A stretch of DNA of 62,877 nt, from positions 1 to 62,877 of IMG/VR virus record IMGVR_UViG_3300046167_000556. The stretch is one strand, 5' to 3'. This document shows positions 20,197-31,460 of this stretch, piece after piece. The DNA comes from a virus. Each line of letters starts with the position of its first letter. The first letter of the stretch is position 1. Below the pieces are notes generated by a model. It did no database searches and had not been told where the DNA came from. It saw only the letters and a program-made list of their open reading frames with translations. The position numbers were made by a program, and so were the translations under genes.

Positions 20197-21072
20197 TTAA
20201 TTTCCTCCTACTTTTTTAGGTATAATAATTTGACCAGTAATTTGAGGGTTTCCTGTAGTAACGCTTTGTACACCTGCCTGAGATTGAGAAGCTGTTGTAA
20301 ATAAGTCTTGCGCACTTGCTGTATTCGCAGTGTTTTTAGCTACTTGACTTGCCTCAGCTAATCCTCCTACGGATGAAGCTACTGCTCCTAAACCGCTAAT
20401 AGCGCTACCAATTGCACCATCTCTAGCTGCCTGATGTTGAGCTACTGCTGCTTGAGCATTTTCCACTTGAGCTTGAGCTCTATCTAATTGTTCACCTTCT
20501 CTTGCTTCAGTTGCTCTAAATACGTAGTCTTTACCAGAAACTTCTGCTTGTTGAATACGTCTAGCTTCAGACATTGATATACCTTGTAGTCTTAGTTGCT
20601 CGGACATTTTAGCTTGGTCTAATTGCATTTCTGCTTTAGCTGCATTTTGTTGGTTAGCTACTTCTTGTTGTTCAATGCTAGCAGATACACCTTTTTTACT
20701 CTGCATCGCAGCTTGAGCCAATGCAGTTGCACCTCCAGCACTTGCTCCTGTTGCAGCTAATGTATCTAATGTATTTGCTAAAGCTATATCAGCTTCTTCT
20801 ATTTGCATCTCCGCAGCTTGCGTTGCAACACCTATATTAGCCATACGATTTTTTAACATACCAGAAGCGTCAGTTGCCATACCAGCTACACTTTCAACGC
20901 CTTCATATGGATTTATAATCTCTTGCCTTGAAGCTTCTAATTCTGCAAGATTATTTTTTGCTCTGTGCGCTGCTCCTTTAGCTTTTTGTGCTCTTTGATT
21001 TGCACTAATAGCTTGTACTCCTGAACCAACTACCGCTGCACCTGCGGCTACTACTGCTGTTATTGCTGCCAT
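20197..21072 (-). CDS. Ala-rich coiled-coil internal virion protein (291 aa)
   Basis: The N-terminus is a hydrophobic Ala/Gly/Val stretch (AAITAVVAAGAAVVGSGVQA) that could insert in a membrane. A long Ala/Gln/Glu coiled coil follows, with a Gly/Ser/Ala stretch near the C-terminus. Composition and place match podovirus core proteins (T7 gp14-like) that form the first ring of the ejection channel. Inference from composition and order. Confidence 0.6.
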   Translation of the reverse strand: MAAITAVVAAGAAVVGSGVQAISANQRAQKAKGAAHRAKNNLAELEASRQEIINPYEGVESVAGMATDASGMLKNRMANIGVATQAAEMQIEEADIALANTLDTLAATGASAGGATALAQAAMQSKKGVSASIEQQEVANQQNAAKAEMQLDQAKMSEQLRLQGISMSEARRIQQAEVSGKDYVFRATEAREGEQLDRAQAQVENAQAAVAQHQAARDGAIGSAISGLGAVASSVGGLAEASQVAKNTANTASAQDLFTTASQSQAGVQSVTTGNPQITGQIIIPKKVGGN

Positions 21073-21074
21073 AC

Positions 21075-21476
21075 TTATATATTTTTTACTATTTCATAAC
21101 TAGGGTTGTTATCTACTGCATACCCTAGCTTTTTATGTTCGTTTATAAGATTTTTACTTCTTCCAATGCTTAATACAACTTTAAACCCAGCGTCTTTTCC
21201 CCACTTTTCTAAAGAAGATATTAATAAAGCGATAGCTTCCGATTTATTTCTTTGAGTAGGATCTGAAACAATCCATTCCATCCAACATATATCAGAGTTG
21301 GTTACGTATAAAAAACCAGCTATTAAAGGTTTACCTTCTCTTTCAATCATTATACCACCTGTTCCATTTTCAGGCAATAAGTTTCTGCCTAATGGCTCCC
21401 ATTCCGGCCAAGATTTCCACCATTCAACTATAGTGTCATAATCTTCGTGTATTAATTTTCTTGCTTTTAATTTCAT
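21075..21476 (-). CDS. GNAT-like N-acetyltransferase (133 aa)
   Basis: Compact GNAT-type layout: N-terminal ARKLIHEDYDTIVEWWKSW, core beta strands GGIMIEREGKPLIAGFLYV, ICWMEWIVSDP and a helix with KSEAIALLISSLEKW. C-terminal NLINEHKKLGYAVD is typical of GNATs. Single gene between tail and internal-protein genes, transcribed with them. Could modify a virion or host protein; substrate unknown. Confidence 0.65.
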   Translation of the reverse strand: MKLKARKLIHEDYDTIVEWWKSWPEWEPLGRNLLPENGTGGIMIEREGKPLIAGFLYVTNSDICWMEWIVSDPTQRNKSEAIALLISSLEKWGKDAGFKVVLSIGRSKNLINEHKKLGYAVDNNPSYEIVKNI

Positions 21477-21481
21477 TTAAT

Positions 21482-22927
21482 TTAATATGATGATTCTACA
21501 TAGTTTGTTGATACGGCGAATAATTCTTTTTTACCACCAACGTCTGTAATATTGTCAATAGAAAAAGTAGCGGTTACAAACATTCCTTTTATACCAGACA
21601 TCGATTGGCCGTATATTACTTCACCTGGTCGACCTAAACTATTGTTCTTTATATTACTTACGTATTTGTTTTCTTTTCTGTTAAAACCAGCTCTAGACTT
21701 AGTATAAGGAGGTCTAGTAACACCGAACACGGATTGGTAATTAGCTGGTAATACAGGTTGACCTGTAGCTGGGTTTAAAATATACTCTCCTTCATTGTAG
21801 CTTTTTATAGCTAAAGTTCTATCTGAAAAATTAGCTCCATTATCTACTCCTGTAGAGTCTGAGACAAAAGAATCTATTCTCCAACCATTACTTCCTTCAT
21901 ACCCTGCGGTTGAAAAGTTCTTAGATAAAGAAACTTTAGGATTAAAAACTGTTGTAACAGTTGACTCAACAGATGATCCATAAAATTTATTATACTCTTC
22001 GCCAAAGTAATGTTTCCAAAGCCCGTTTTTACCACTATTTGGTTCTCCGTAAGTTGAGTAAAAGTTATTTTTTAAACTAAAAATATTATCAGGCTTATAG
22101 CTATATCTACTTACCCATCCTTTAGATCCTTCGTCAAAAGCCAATGTATCGTAATCTATTCCATTATTGTTTTGTAAAGAAACAACGTAAGTTTTAGTGT
22201 GTACATCAAAACCGCCTATAACAGAACCTAAATTAGAAGAATTGAAATCTATCTTTATAAACTTATCTCTGAAAAAATCTTTCATACCATATGCTGATAT
22301 TTCAGTTATTCCATCAGAAGAAAGTCTTAGTACTGCATTTCTATTCCTGTCTGTAAAGTATTTTCTATATCCATAAACAGCGAAACTACCAGGGTCTTTA
22401 GATATTCCGTACTCTCCAGCATAAGGTACTACTTGCCCAATAACTTGAGAACCAGAAGTTGTAATAGCTCCACCTTCGGCCGAATAAATAGCATCTTTAT
22501 CTATCAATGCTTTGCTTACTTTGTTTTCTTGCAGTATAGTAAGGTTAGTATTTTCAGCATACAACTTTTGAATACTACCGTTTGATGGATCCAAGCTTCT
22601 AGTAATTTCTTCGCCAACCGGGAATTGGTTAGTGTTATTAACACCTGTTCTTGAATTAAATATGCCTGAGTATATTAAGCTATTAGATACTATAGATGCT
22701 TTATTAGTATCTGCTACTAAATAAGCTTTAGCTCCAAAATCTACAGAAGTATTATTATAACCGCCTCTAATTCTAGATTCTTCAATAATCCAGTTTTTAG
22801 CATCATTGGTTCCCAGCCCGGTTGTTTTGTACCACACAGGCACATTAGGTGGATTAGCATTATCTGCTGTTACGGTCTTACGTAGTAGAAAAGAGTTAAA
22901 ATATTTTACTTCTATAATAGCGCTCAT
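21482..22927 (-). CDS. Large tail/virion structural protein (481 aa)
   Basis: Begins MSAIIEVKYFNSFLLRKT, beta-rich with many Gly/Asn/Ser turns. It is in the tail cluster between the tail nozzle-like gene and the ejection proteins. The N-terminal phrase and size resemble tail or collar proteins of crAss-like phages, but this is memory-based and needs a profile search. Intact. Confidence 0.55.
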   Translation of the reverse strand: MSAIIEVKYFNSFLLRKTVTADNANPPNVPVWYKTTGLGTNDAKNWIIEESRIRGGYNNTSVDFGAKAYLVADTNKASIVSNSLIYSGIFNSRTGVNNTNQFPVGEEITRSLDPSNGSIQKLYAENTNLTILQENKVSKALIDKDAIYSAEGGAITTSGSQVIGQVVPYAGEYGISKDPGSFAVYGYRKYFTDRNRNAVLRLSSDGITEISAYGMKDFFRDKFIKIDFNSSNLGSVIGGFDVHTKTYVVSLQNNNGIDYDTLAFDEGSKGWVSRYSYKPDNIFSLKNNFYSTYGEPNSGKNGLWKHYFGEEYNKFYGSSVESTVTTVFNPKVSLSKNFSTAGYEGSNGWRIDSFVSDSTGVDNGANFSDRTLAIKSYNEGEYILNPATGQPVLPANYQSVFGVTRPPYTKSRAGFNRKENKYVSNIKNNSLGRPGEVIYGQSMSGIKGMFVTATFSIDNITDVGGKKELFAVSTNYVESSY

Positions 22928-22964
22928 ATATCTATAATTACTTGTTTACAATGTTATTTAGGTA

Positions 22965-23853
22965 TTAAGAAGGCATCCTCCACAGCGTCACTGTATTTGC
23001 AACCTCATTTCCTGCGCTTTCTATACCATGAGATGATAATTGATTTGGGTAATACGGAGGGTTGAAAGATTGTCCAGATGATGGACCAACCCACCAACCA
23101 GGTGTACCGGTATTGTTATTTTTAAATTGAGTCTGAGAATGTTGAACTATTGTATTAAGCAGAGTGTGATCAGCGTTGTAAGAACTTCCCTGCCCCGGTA
23201 TACTAGCAGTAGGAGAATTTGTATTTTTAGACATAGCCCAAGCTGGAGAAGTTTTTGAAGTATCAAGGGGAGTAAGAGGACCGTTAAATGTAACCTCCAC
23301 GTTTGCAGAAACACCTGTTATGTTAGAGGACCCGGTTTGTCCAGGCTTAGACCACACTCCGTTGTTTGTAGTGCCTGTAAAAGTACCTGCTGGCCCAAAC
23401 CAACCTTGTCCACCGGTTACTACATCATAAGATTCCACTGCACCTGATGAGTCAGTGTAAAGATTGAAAACAGCTGGTTGGGTTGGATATTGATTTGCAT
23501 ATAATTGCTCATCCCCATACCAAGCGTCAGGGGAAATCTGAACGTTTGTATAATGTAGTGTTTGCGGCTAAGTTTCCTCTGTTTGTAAACTGCCATACTT
23601 GTTGAGCGTGCCCAAGACTAGCTCCGGTTGCACGTGGTTGAAAAAAATCTGGGTTATAGTAATTTGTTCGTGGATACCAAAAACCACCACCATCGGCGCT
23701 TAGGTCCCTAATGAAAATACCTGACCATATTATTACTGGTTGAAAGTTGCTTTTTACAATGTTTGACACATCTGTAGCTGTTATTGATTTAGCATTATTG
23801 TCAGCTAGCCCTGAAAGAAGCTCGAATTGAGTTGATAATGTTCCTGTTGCCAT
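22965..23853 (-). CDS. Virion protein, Gly/Thr/Pro-rich (about 295 aa), frame broken near 23562
   Basis: Two ORFs (23853-23527 and 23438-22965) become one 295-residue protein after removing one A from a run of three (+ strand TTT at 23561-23563). The bridge then reads HYTNVQISPDAWYGDEQ. Gly/Trp/Asn-rich C-terminal half suggests a beta-rich receptor-side tail part. The flanking genes are tail proteins. No named family recognised. Confidence 0.6.
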
Positions 23854-23878
23854 TTTTATTTATTTATTTTTTATTTAT

Positions 23879-26800
23879 TTATATATCAAAAGCCGTGCTA
23901 AAAGCATTAGTAAAAGCTCCTGGTATTACGTCGTTAAAATTTATTGTTATAGGTGTAGATTCTGCTCCAGCGTCTGTAACATTAGCTTTAAGGCTAAATG
24001 TATAAAGAAAATCAAAGGAGCCACTATGTACACTTACAACTCCATTTTCAGAAAGCGATAAAGTTACACTACCTCCGTTTGGATTGTTGAGAGTTATACG
24101 CTTATCTGTACCAACGTTTGCAAAAGAAACATTACTATTGCCTCCAGGAAACAAAGACTGATCTGTATCCCAACTATAAGATAAGTCAAGGTGGTTTTTG
24201 GTAGTGTCAAAAGTACCGTTAACAGCGTTAATTGTAGCGTAAACGCCTTCCATTGTAGAATACGAAGGCTGTGTGTATACGATAGAAGAAATACTTGGAG
24301 CAATATTACTTAAAGAAACATTGCGTTTAGTAATTGTTCTAATAATAGCTTTAAAGGTTAGTGTTAAATTATCAGCTAAGGTAACAGCGGTATCTAAGGT
24401 AACAATAAGTCCGGTCGCATCAACATTAACCACGGTTCCTAGCAAAGTGTTTCCATTATATACAGTTTGACCTACTAAAATAGGAGTAGTGCCTACATTG
24501 TCTACTGTAAATAATGTAGAAGGTGTAGTTATAGCTCCGTTTACATCTGCTGTTGTATCGTCTTCATTATTTCTAAAACCCATTTCAAAAGTATAGCTTT
24601 CTTTAGAAGAAGCGTTTATACCGTAGTAAAAAGAATTTAATATTTTTAATCTGTAAACATCGTTACCCGAGTCTATTAATGAAACTATTTCAAAATTATC
24701 AGATCTATCACTTCCTAAACCATCTATAACTCTAAGCGACCCAACAAATTCAGTGTTTGTTAAAACATTATTTAAATTATTTATAGGCGAAAATTTACTT
24801 GTAATAAAAGGAGACTCAGAAGCGCCTGTAACTGTGCTTGAGCCACTAGGGTTTTGATTTTCTTTATGGTTATAATCAAATAAATTAATACCAGAAACAG
24901 GTGTACCCAGATTTTCGTCAACACTTGTGTTTAAGTCTGAAATTAAACCAGATGCCGATGTCTCATAATAAATATCAAGGTTAGATACAAACGGTGAAGT
25001 TTCTGCTATTGACAACGTAGGCTCCATATGTTGAGAAGTAGCTCCAAGGCCTCCTTCATTATTCCCTATCCTCATTATTAAAGGATCTTCTGTATTCTCA
25101 AAAATAGCCCCGTGAGCCGTTCCACCCAAGTCGTTTAAATCTTCAAAAGAAGCGATGGTTGTTACCTCATACTTTTTAATACCAGGATAAAAAGCTTGAT
25201 TCCAGTTTGAATTATTGGTGTGGTAGTTTTCTACAACAGGGAAAATAACTTCGTCACTACTGTATTTATTCTGCAAAGGGCCTACTTCTTGTAAGTCTCT
25301 AGGCACTTTATTTATATTGTCGCTTATTAAAACAGAATGAGTTATAGAACTGGGAGCATTGTTTAAATCCCCTTCTAAAAACCCAGGTAAATAAACGTTA
25401 TAATATTCTTGTTGATTTTGTTTTACAACAACTTTATAAGAGTACCAGCCTGTAGGGTTTGTTGCCGCATCATAAAGTCCCGGTTCGCCTGTTGCACTTA
25501 AACTACTGCTAGTTAAAGAACTTTTTATACTTTCTATTTTTTCGTTTAACTGAATTTTTATAGAGTTACCAACGTCTGCTAAAACTGTTGTTGGGTCAGT
25601 AGCGCTGGCTCTATATGGAACATAAAAACTAGAATCTCCAAAGCCACCTCCTGGGCTATCGTTTCCAGTAACATTAGAAAGTATTACATCAGACTGTCTA
25701 CCGTATCTATCGCTTAAAACAAAGCCAACCTTGATAGTTTCTATTTCTTTTAATAGTATGCTCTGGGTATTCAATGTAAGACCAGTTATTATCGCTACCA
25801 CCATCGCTAAACTTTTGAGTAACGGTTACTTCGTAATTTAAGTGATCCGGTGCCGTATGCTTGTTTATATAGTTGCCATATATTACTCTATTACCTGAAA
25901 CTTCTTGAGCTAAAGCTCTTACAGGTGTTTTGTCATAAACTCTTGTTGATTGTGACTGAGGTAATGTTTTAATAGGCTTTCTGGACTGGTAGCTATACTC
26001 ATAAACATCAGAGCTTGCTGCTTTGTTTTTTATTTCGTTTACAGATACAGTGTCTAAAACACTAATGGATATACCGTCGGATTTTTTGTATAATATATCT
26101 AGTTCTTTTATTTTATAATTATTTTCTAAATCGTTTCCGTTATCGGGTAAATTTATTACTAAAGATATTTGGTCTACTTTATTTTCCATAAAGCTAACAA
26201 CCGTACTTTGGTAAGCTCTAGTTTCATCTCCGGCTAAAAAGCTTCCGTCTTGTTTTGGTATAAAAGCTATTTGGGTAAAAGGAGCCATAATAGAATACTC
26301 TCCATCGTCGTATTTAAATCTGTAACTAAACCTAACAAACTTATCTTCTAAAAAATTTTTATCCCCGGCGTAACTTGCATTGTAATCTGGATTAGTAGTT
26401 CCATCAGGTAAAAGCGCGCTAGAAACATCCTTCATGGTTGTTTTATAAGTACCGGAATAGTCCTTGTATAAATCTATAGGTTTATATGGAGCGTATTTAG
26501 CTACAGAAATATCGTCTTCAGTTCTATAATAATCACTAGTACTTAGTACTTTTAAAATACCTTGGACTCCTGAGCCAGGACCGGACACGTTAACTAAGTC
26601 ACCTATTTTATACCCTGCTCCCGGGTTTACTGTTTGAGCGGACGTTATAAATCCATATGAATTAACTGATATTGAAACGGTTAATCCTGATCCGCCAACT
26701 CCAGTTTGATTAGTAGTATTGTAAATACCCTGCAGAGTAACCGCTGCCTATGCCAACTAATCCAAGGTTACCCACTGCTCCCGCTGGGTTAATTGCTGCT

Positions 26801-27297
26801 GTTCTTACATTTATTTTTCTAGGTTGGTTTCTATTATCTGTAAAAAACAGTAAGTCTTCTACTATGTTAGCCCCATAAATAGGATGGGTAGTTGAAAAGT
26901 TTAAAAAAGTACCAAAAACCAGTAGTTTGGTAAATGAACTATTAATAGCATTATATTTTATTATAGCAGAATTAAAACCCGTTCGTTCTGATTGATGGTA
27001 GTCTAGCTTATTTGCAGATGTATCCGTGTAGTTTGTCCAAAATAAATAAACACTATCAGAAGAAGAGTCAGTAGCATAACCTATTATTTTACCAGTATCA
27101 TAACCTACGTTAGTTCCCGACGATATAGGAAAAACATTTGTATTTTGCAAAATATTTTCTAACGCTCCTACATCGCTGTCTTCAGAATTAGATACAGCTA
27201 TGTTTAAAGCATCTTTATACTCGTTACTAGGTATAAGCCTATCGTCTAAATCTTTGTTCATTTTAGACGCTAAAAAACTATTCTTTACTTCTGCCAT
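23879..27297 (-). CDS. Tail tube/nozzle-type protein (about 1138 aa), frame broken near 25750 and 26729
   Basis: Three ORFs join after correcting one extra A (25748-25751) and one extra G (26728-26730, coding strand). The N-terminus NKDLDDRLIPSNEYKDALNI and the long beta-rich body resemble large tail stabilisation/tubular proteins of crAss-like and T7-like podoviruses (T7 gp12 role): forming the tail tube below the connector. Order portal-scaffold-MCP-connector-this gene supports it. Confidence 0.7.
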
Positions 27298-27301
27298 TTA
27301 A

Positions 27302-28393
27302 TTAGTGTTTAATTAACTTAGATTGGTTTCTCATTACTTGAATAATCTCGCTAAGCTTTATGTTTGATAGTCTTAATTTAGCTTTTCGTAGCTGTGATGT
27401 TTTTTCTCTTTTTAATCTGTTAACAACATACTCAGGTTGGTTTGATCTACTTGCTAAAACAGAATAACTAATATGCGCATACATAGCTCCTTCTGCCATT
27501 TTAGGAACTTTAGTATCAAGATCATAAGCTAAGCCGTCTGATAAGTATTCTAATACTACTATTTTATCAGCTAAGTCGCTTGAAAAAGAAAACTTACCTT
27601 CTCTTTTATTAATCATAAAAAGCCCATTACGATTAGTGCTTGATGGATTTAATCCATATCTTTGACCTACTTGATTGTTTTGACCTGATACTTTATTCAT
27701 ATCAAGATCACTAAACCTCTCTTCAGTCAGGGAGCTGCCTGCATCTATATTATTACCAAAACTATCTTGCAGCTGAATACCTTCATCATCTTGTAAAGGC
27801 AGTGAAGTAGGAGCTTTACTTATAGTGTTAGGATAAATAGGTCTAACTAAACCGTTATCATCAACGCTAGATATACTAACATAGTTGACATAGTCTTGGG
27901 GTATAGGTACGCTTAAGTTTAAAGGCACTGTTAATTCTTGAGATTTTATGCTATTTATAGTATCATAAGAAAATTCTTGCAGTCCTCTTTTTGCATGAAA
28001 TATAATATCACTTCTTTTAACTCTTGGTATAAGCTTGTCTTCACCTACATAAGCAACTATAAAGTTGTTTACAACATCATTTAAAGAAACGTAAGCATAT
28101 CCACCGTAATTTTCTTGTCTTGCAGATTGCTTTAGTTGAATAATTATTTCATCATTAATAGAAAGACTACCAATAACAACTGATTCGTTATTAATCAAGT
28201 TATAATCGGTAGATTCTGTTAAAAGCGCGTTGTTTTTAAAAACTTCGTAATTAGAGTTTTGAACCCCGTCTATTGTGGGTTTTAGCACAACATCTCCAAC
28301 CCATTGTATAGATATATTAGAACCTCCAGTTTCTTCAATATAAGCTTGCTGTCCAGAGTAATAGTGTGCGTTGTTTTCTGTTATTAAACCCAT
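27302..28393 (-). CDS. Head-tail adaptor/tail tubular A-like protein (363 aa)
   Basis: Begins MGLITENNAHYYSGQQAYIE. The N-terminal half is beta-rich and Ig-like; the second half has SDIIFHAKRGLQEFSYD, typical of phage adaptor (gp11-like) helices, and a basic C-terminal helix. Sits directly before the tail nozzle gene. Family by position and the adaptor-like segment. Confidence 0.6.
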   Translation of the reverse strand: MGLITENNAHYYSGQQAYIEETGGSNISIQWVGDVVLKPTIDGVQNSNYEVFKNNALLTESTDYNLINNESVVIGSLSINDEIIIQLKQSARQENYGGYAYVSLNDVVNNFIVAYVGEDKLIPRVKRSDIIFHAKRGLQEFSYDTINSIKSQELTVPLNLSVPIPQDYVNYVSISSVDDNGLVRPIYPNTISKAPTSLPLQDDEGIQLQDSFGNNIDAGSSLTEERFSDLDMNKVSGQNNQVGQRYGLNPSSTNRNGLFMINKREGKFSFSSDLADKIVVLEYLSDGLAYDLDTKVPKMAEGAMYAHISYSVLASRSNQPEYVVNRLKREKTSQLRKAKLRLSNIKLSEIIQVMRNQSKLIKH

Positions 28394-28396
28394 TTA

Positions 28397-29080
28397 TTAT
28401 CTTTTTTCGTTTATATTTTGTTGTTGTACTTGAGCCGAGGCGGCTTGGATTATTTGAGGATCTCTTATAACTATACCTGCATAAGCTAAAATTCTTAATA
28501 TAACTTCTGTTTGCTCTGAAGAATGTAATTCAAAATCAATAGTACCATTGCTAGTGTAAACAAAAATACCTAACCCTTCATCAGCAACAAAATTCCAATT
28601 TATGTTTAGTGGTTTTTTTATAAAAGAAATATCAATAAGACTTATACTTGTAGGCTCTATTTTTAAAGAATTACCTTCTTGTAGATATATAGGATATAAT
28701 TCTGTAGGTTTTGTTAAAGGTGATTTTATTATGTTGTAGTATTCTTTTCTACCTACTTTTTGTAGCTCTATGTTATTATAAGTAACTGTGTTTAATCTAT
28801 GTACATCTGAAAGATTAGCTACTCCATTTGTTACAACGTAGGTACTATTATTTTCAAATATTGATATTTTTTCTTCTAAATAAGATAAGCGATCTGCATA
28901 GTCTGCATCTGTTTGAGGAGCCCTAACTATTTGATTTAAGTCTTCAAAATACTTTTCAAATATTTCAAGTTGCACTTGCTGTCCAATTTTATTAAACTCA
29001 TCAGGTGTCATATATCCACGCTGTTCTTTGTTAAGTATTAATAAAACTGTTTTATATACAGTATCTACGCTTATTGCCAT
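28397..29080 (-). CDS. Virion structural/connector protein (227 aa)
   Basis: Begins MAISVDTVYKTVLLILNKEQ; helical N-terminus (YMTPDEFNKIGQQVQLEIFE) followed by beta strands. This kind of protein follows the capsid gene in crAss-like and flavobacterial phages and is thought to be a head-tail component. Overlap-free 3-nt spacing to the adaptor gene. Confidence 0.55.
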   Translation of the reverse strand: MAISVDTVYKTVLLILNKEQRGYMTPDEFNKIGQQVQLEIFEKYFEDLNQIVRAPQTDADYADRLSYLEEKISIFENNSTYVVTNGVANLSDVHRLNTVTYNNIELQKVGRKEYYNIIKSPLTKPTELYPIYLQEGNSLKIEPTSISLIDISFIKKPLNINWNFVADEGLGIFVYTSNGTIDFELHSSEQTEVILRILAYAGIVIRDPQIIQAASAQVQQQNINEKR

Positions 29081-29106
29081 TTATTTATTTTTTTTATGTA
29101 ATATAA

Positions 29107-29128
29107 GGGGACAGAGTTAACTATCCCC
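29107..29128 (-). terminator. GGGGA...TCCCC hairpin between structural genes
   Basis: A 5-bp G/C stem with a 12-nt loop, followed on the leftward strand by TTATATT. It lies between the 276- and 227-residue genes. It may be a weak terminator or attenuator that lowers expression downstream of the capsid genes. Confidence 0.4.
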
Positions 29129-29148
29129 TATATATTGATTATTACACG

Positions 29149-29979
29149 TTAGTTTAGTTTTTTCTCTATTGACTTCAAAACTTCAATACCTTCATCGGTT
29201 TTAAAATAAGCAGCCATAGCAGAATAAGGGTTTTCATCGAAAGGTACAGTCATTAGCTTTCTGTTATTACTAGCCCAGTTAAATGTTCTATTGTCTCCGC
29301 TTAAAGTTATAATACCAGTTTCTGTTGCTTTAATAGCTACGTTACGTAAATGAACATTATCGTCATTAGCTAATTCTATGAACAAACCTGGATTACTTTT
29401 AGCAAAGATATATAAATCTCTTTTTATTTCTTTAGAACTCATAGAAGATACTTCAGAGCCTTTTTCAACTCGTAATATTGCTTCCGCTTGATCGATATCT
29501 ATTGTTCTTGCAGCTGAAATTGCTTCGAACTCAAGTTCTAAATCTTCTAAATCATCTTTAGCCACTTCCTGTGCATCAAACTCATAATACTTTTTGTTTA
29601 AGTCAGGGTGATATAATGATAGTAATTTTTGTAAATTTTGCTTTTGTTTAGGTACAGTTAATATACCGTTTTCAAAAACAATTTGTCCCAACGTAGCTTC
29701 TCCGTTTTGGTCTTGCACAAATATGGATTGCTGGTTAGTTGCATATCTAATTTCTTTTTGAATACCTTTTTCTTCGTCAAAGTAAAGCAAAGGTTTTAGC
29801 CTTGAGTGTTTAGATTTAAGCCTAAATGTCAAAGGTTCTTTATTTCCAGCTAAGTAATAGCTTCTGTTTTTTATTTCCCACTTTGGTTTAGCAGGTTGTG
29901 TTGGTGTAGTTGCTTTTTTAGTTTCTACTACTGGTTGAGGTGCAACCTCTACTTTTTTTGCTGTAGCTTGTTTAGCCAT
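29149..29979 (-). CDS. Capsid-associated protein (276 aa)
   Basis: The Pro/Lys/Thr/Ala-rich N-terminus (residues 1-35) is probably disordered. The rest is alpha/beta with no motif I recognise. First gene after the major capsid protein, past a hairpin; likely a head decoration, head-completion or connector component. Not identified further. Confidence 0.5.
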   Translation of the reverse strand: MAKQATAKKVEVAPQPVVETKKATTPTQPAKPKWEIKNRSYYLAGNKEPLTFRLKSKHSRLKPLLYFDEEKGIQKEIRYATNQQSIFVQDQNGEATLGQIVFENGILTVPKQKQNLQKLLSLYHPDLNKKYYEFDAQEVAKDDLEDLELEFEAISAARTIDIDQAEAILRVEKGSEVSSMSSKEIKRDLYIFAKSNPGLFIELANDDNVHLRNVAIKATETGIITLSGDNRTFNWASNNRKLMTVPFDENPYSAMAAYFKTDEGIEVLKSIEKKLN

Positions 29980-30015
29980 AATATAATAAGATTTAATAAT
30001 TTAACAAAGGTAATA

Positions 30016-30044
30016 ATTACCCCCGTAGATTATACGAGGGCAAA
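30016..30044 (-). terminator. Terminator hairpin after the major capsid gene
   Basis: On the leftward strand CCCTCGTA, 5-nt loop, TACGGGGG, then TAATTATTA. 8-bp stem with one G-T pair, 20 nt downstream of the capsid stop. It likely ends or reduces transcripts after the capsid gene, a common way to make capsid protein most abundant. Confidence 0.6.
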
Positions 30045-30066
30045 AATTACAATAATATACTTCTGT

Positions 30067-31442
30067 TTATGCGAATAATACAAAGTTGTTAGCGCCTTGT
30101 ACACATAAACATCTTTCAGATAAGAAGTGAACTTCCATTGCATCTAAAGAAGATGTAGCAGCTCCACCAACTGATCCAGTTAACCAAGACTTCATTCTTC
30201 TGTCGTCAGCTTCAGAAGCTCTATAACGTACGTGTAAGAATGGACGTCTGATGTTTTGTCCAAGTGATTGATCATATACAGTTGAAGTTCCAGCAGGTAC
30301 AAGAATACCGTTGATGCTTGCATCAGCAGCAATTCCTCTTGTGGAAGCATCGTTTAAGTATTTCCAGTCAGTTTTGTAGAAGTCATAAGAACCTCTTCTG
30401 AATCCAGAGAAACCTAAGTTTAATGCCATTTGCTCAGAGTTGTTGAATACTCCAAAAGAAGTACCTCCATCGTAATTAGCATTTATAGCTCCTAGCATAT
30501 CGTCAAAAGCTAAAGCAGTTTTTCTGTTTAAGAAAAGCATGTTTTCTTCAATTGCTCCTTCTTTATCTAATCCTTTAAGAATATCATCAAAAGAAACTAA
30601 ATCTCCATTAAACGCGTCATCAACATTACCTCTATCAGATACAGCAGCGAATAAACCTTCAGTACCTTCAATTCCAGTTGGAACATCTCCGTTACCTGAT
30701 TTTTTCTCTCCTTCGATTACAGCCATTTCTAAATAGTCTTCAAAACGTAAACGAGTTTCTCCTTCACCTTTTAAATACCATAAGTATCCAGAGTCTCCTC
30801 CTTCAGTAGTTACTTCTACCCATCCAATTTGAGATGCGTCAGATCCACTTACTTCATACTTGTCTTTAATGATAATTGGCTTGTTAGAAATTGAAGTGAA
30901 AGAAGGCTCTACAGATACAGCAGTAGTATCAGTTCCTTTTTTGTATTCAGATCCATAAACAAATACCTTTACTCCAGTTCCTCCAATAAAGCGTGAATTT
31001 CAGAGTCACTCAAAGAATAACCGTGAATTGTAGCAGTCGATGAAGTAGGTGTTGCTGAAATATAAGCTTTTGCAGAAGCGCTTCCGTCAGATTTAATAAC
31101 CAAAATAGTTTGACCTTCAGCTAAAACGTTAGTAGTAGGTAACCCTCCTAAAGCTCCACCAGCGGTAAGAGTCAATCCTTCGTAAGAAACGTGTAATCTG
31201 TTTTGTTCAGACCAAACAACTTGGTCAGAAGTCATAGGAATTTCAGCTCCTACCATTTTTAAAAATCCTCCAATAGTACGGTTTCCGTATCTTTCAACTT
31301 CTGCCTCGTATACTTCTGGAATGTATTGCTGTGCCCAGTTTGCACTGTTTGCGTCAGCACTTGTAAAGTCGATATAGTTATCTGATAATACCGATTTTTT
31401 TGCGTAAGGCGTTAGCCCTGGCGTGTTTGAATTAAATCCCAT
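30067..31442 (-). CDS. Major capsid protein (about 458 aa), frame broken near 30999
   Basis: Two ORFs (31442-30969 and 30726-30067) plus the open frame between them make a 458-residue protein if one A is added to a run of three (+ strand TTT at 30998-31000). The bridge then reads SRFIGGTGVKVFVYGSE. N-terminus has NYIDFTSADANSANWAQQYI; the C-terminal half has FRRGSYDFYKTDWKYLND, typical of Bacteroidota and marine phage capsid proteins. Preceded by the scaffold and followed by a terminator. Essential, so a real frameshift is implausible. Confidence 0.82.
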
Positions 31443-31460
31443 AATTTAGTTTTTTAATGT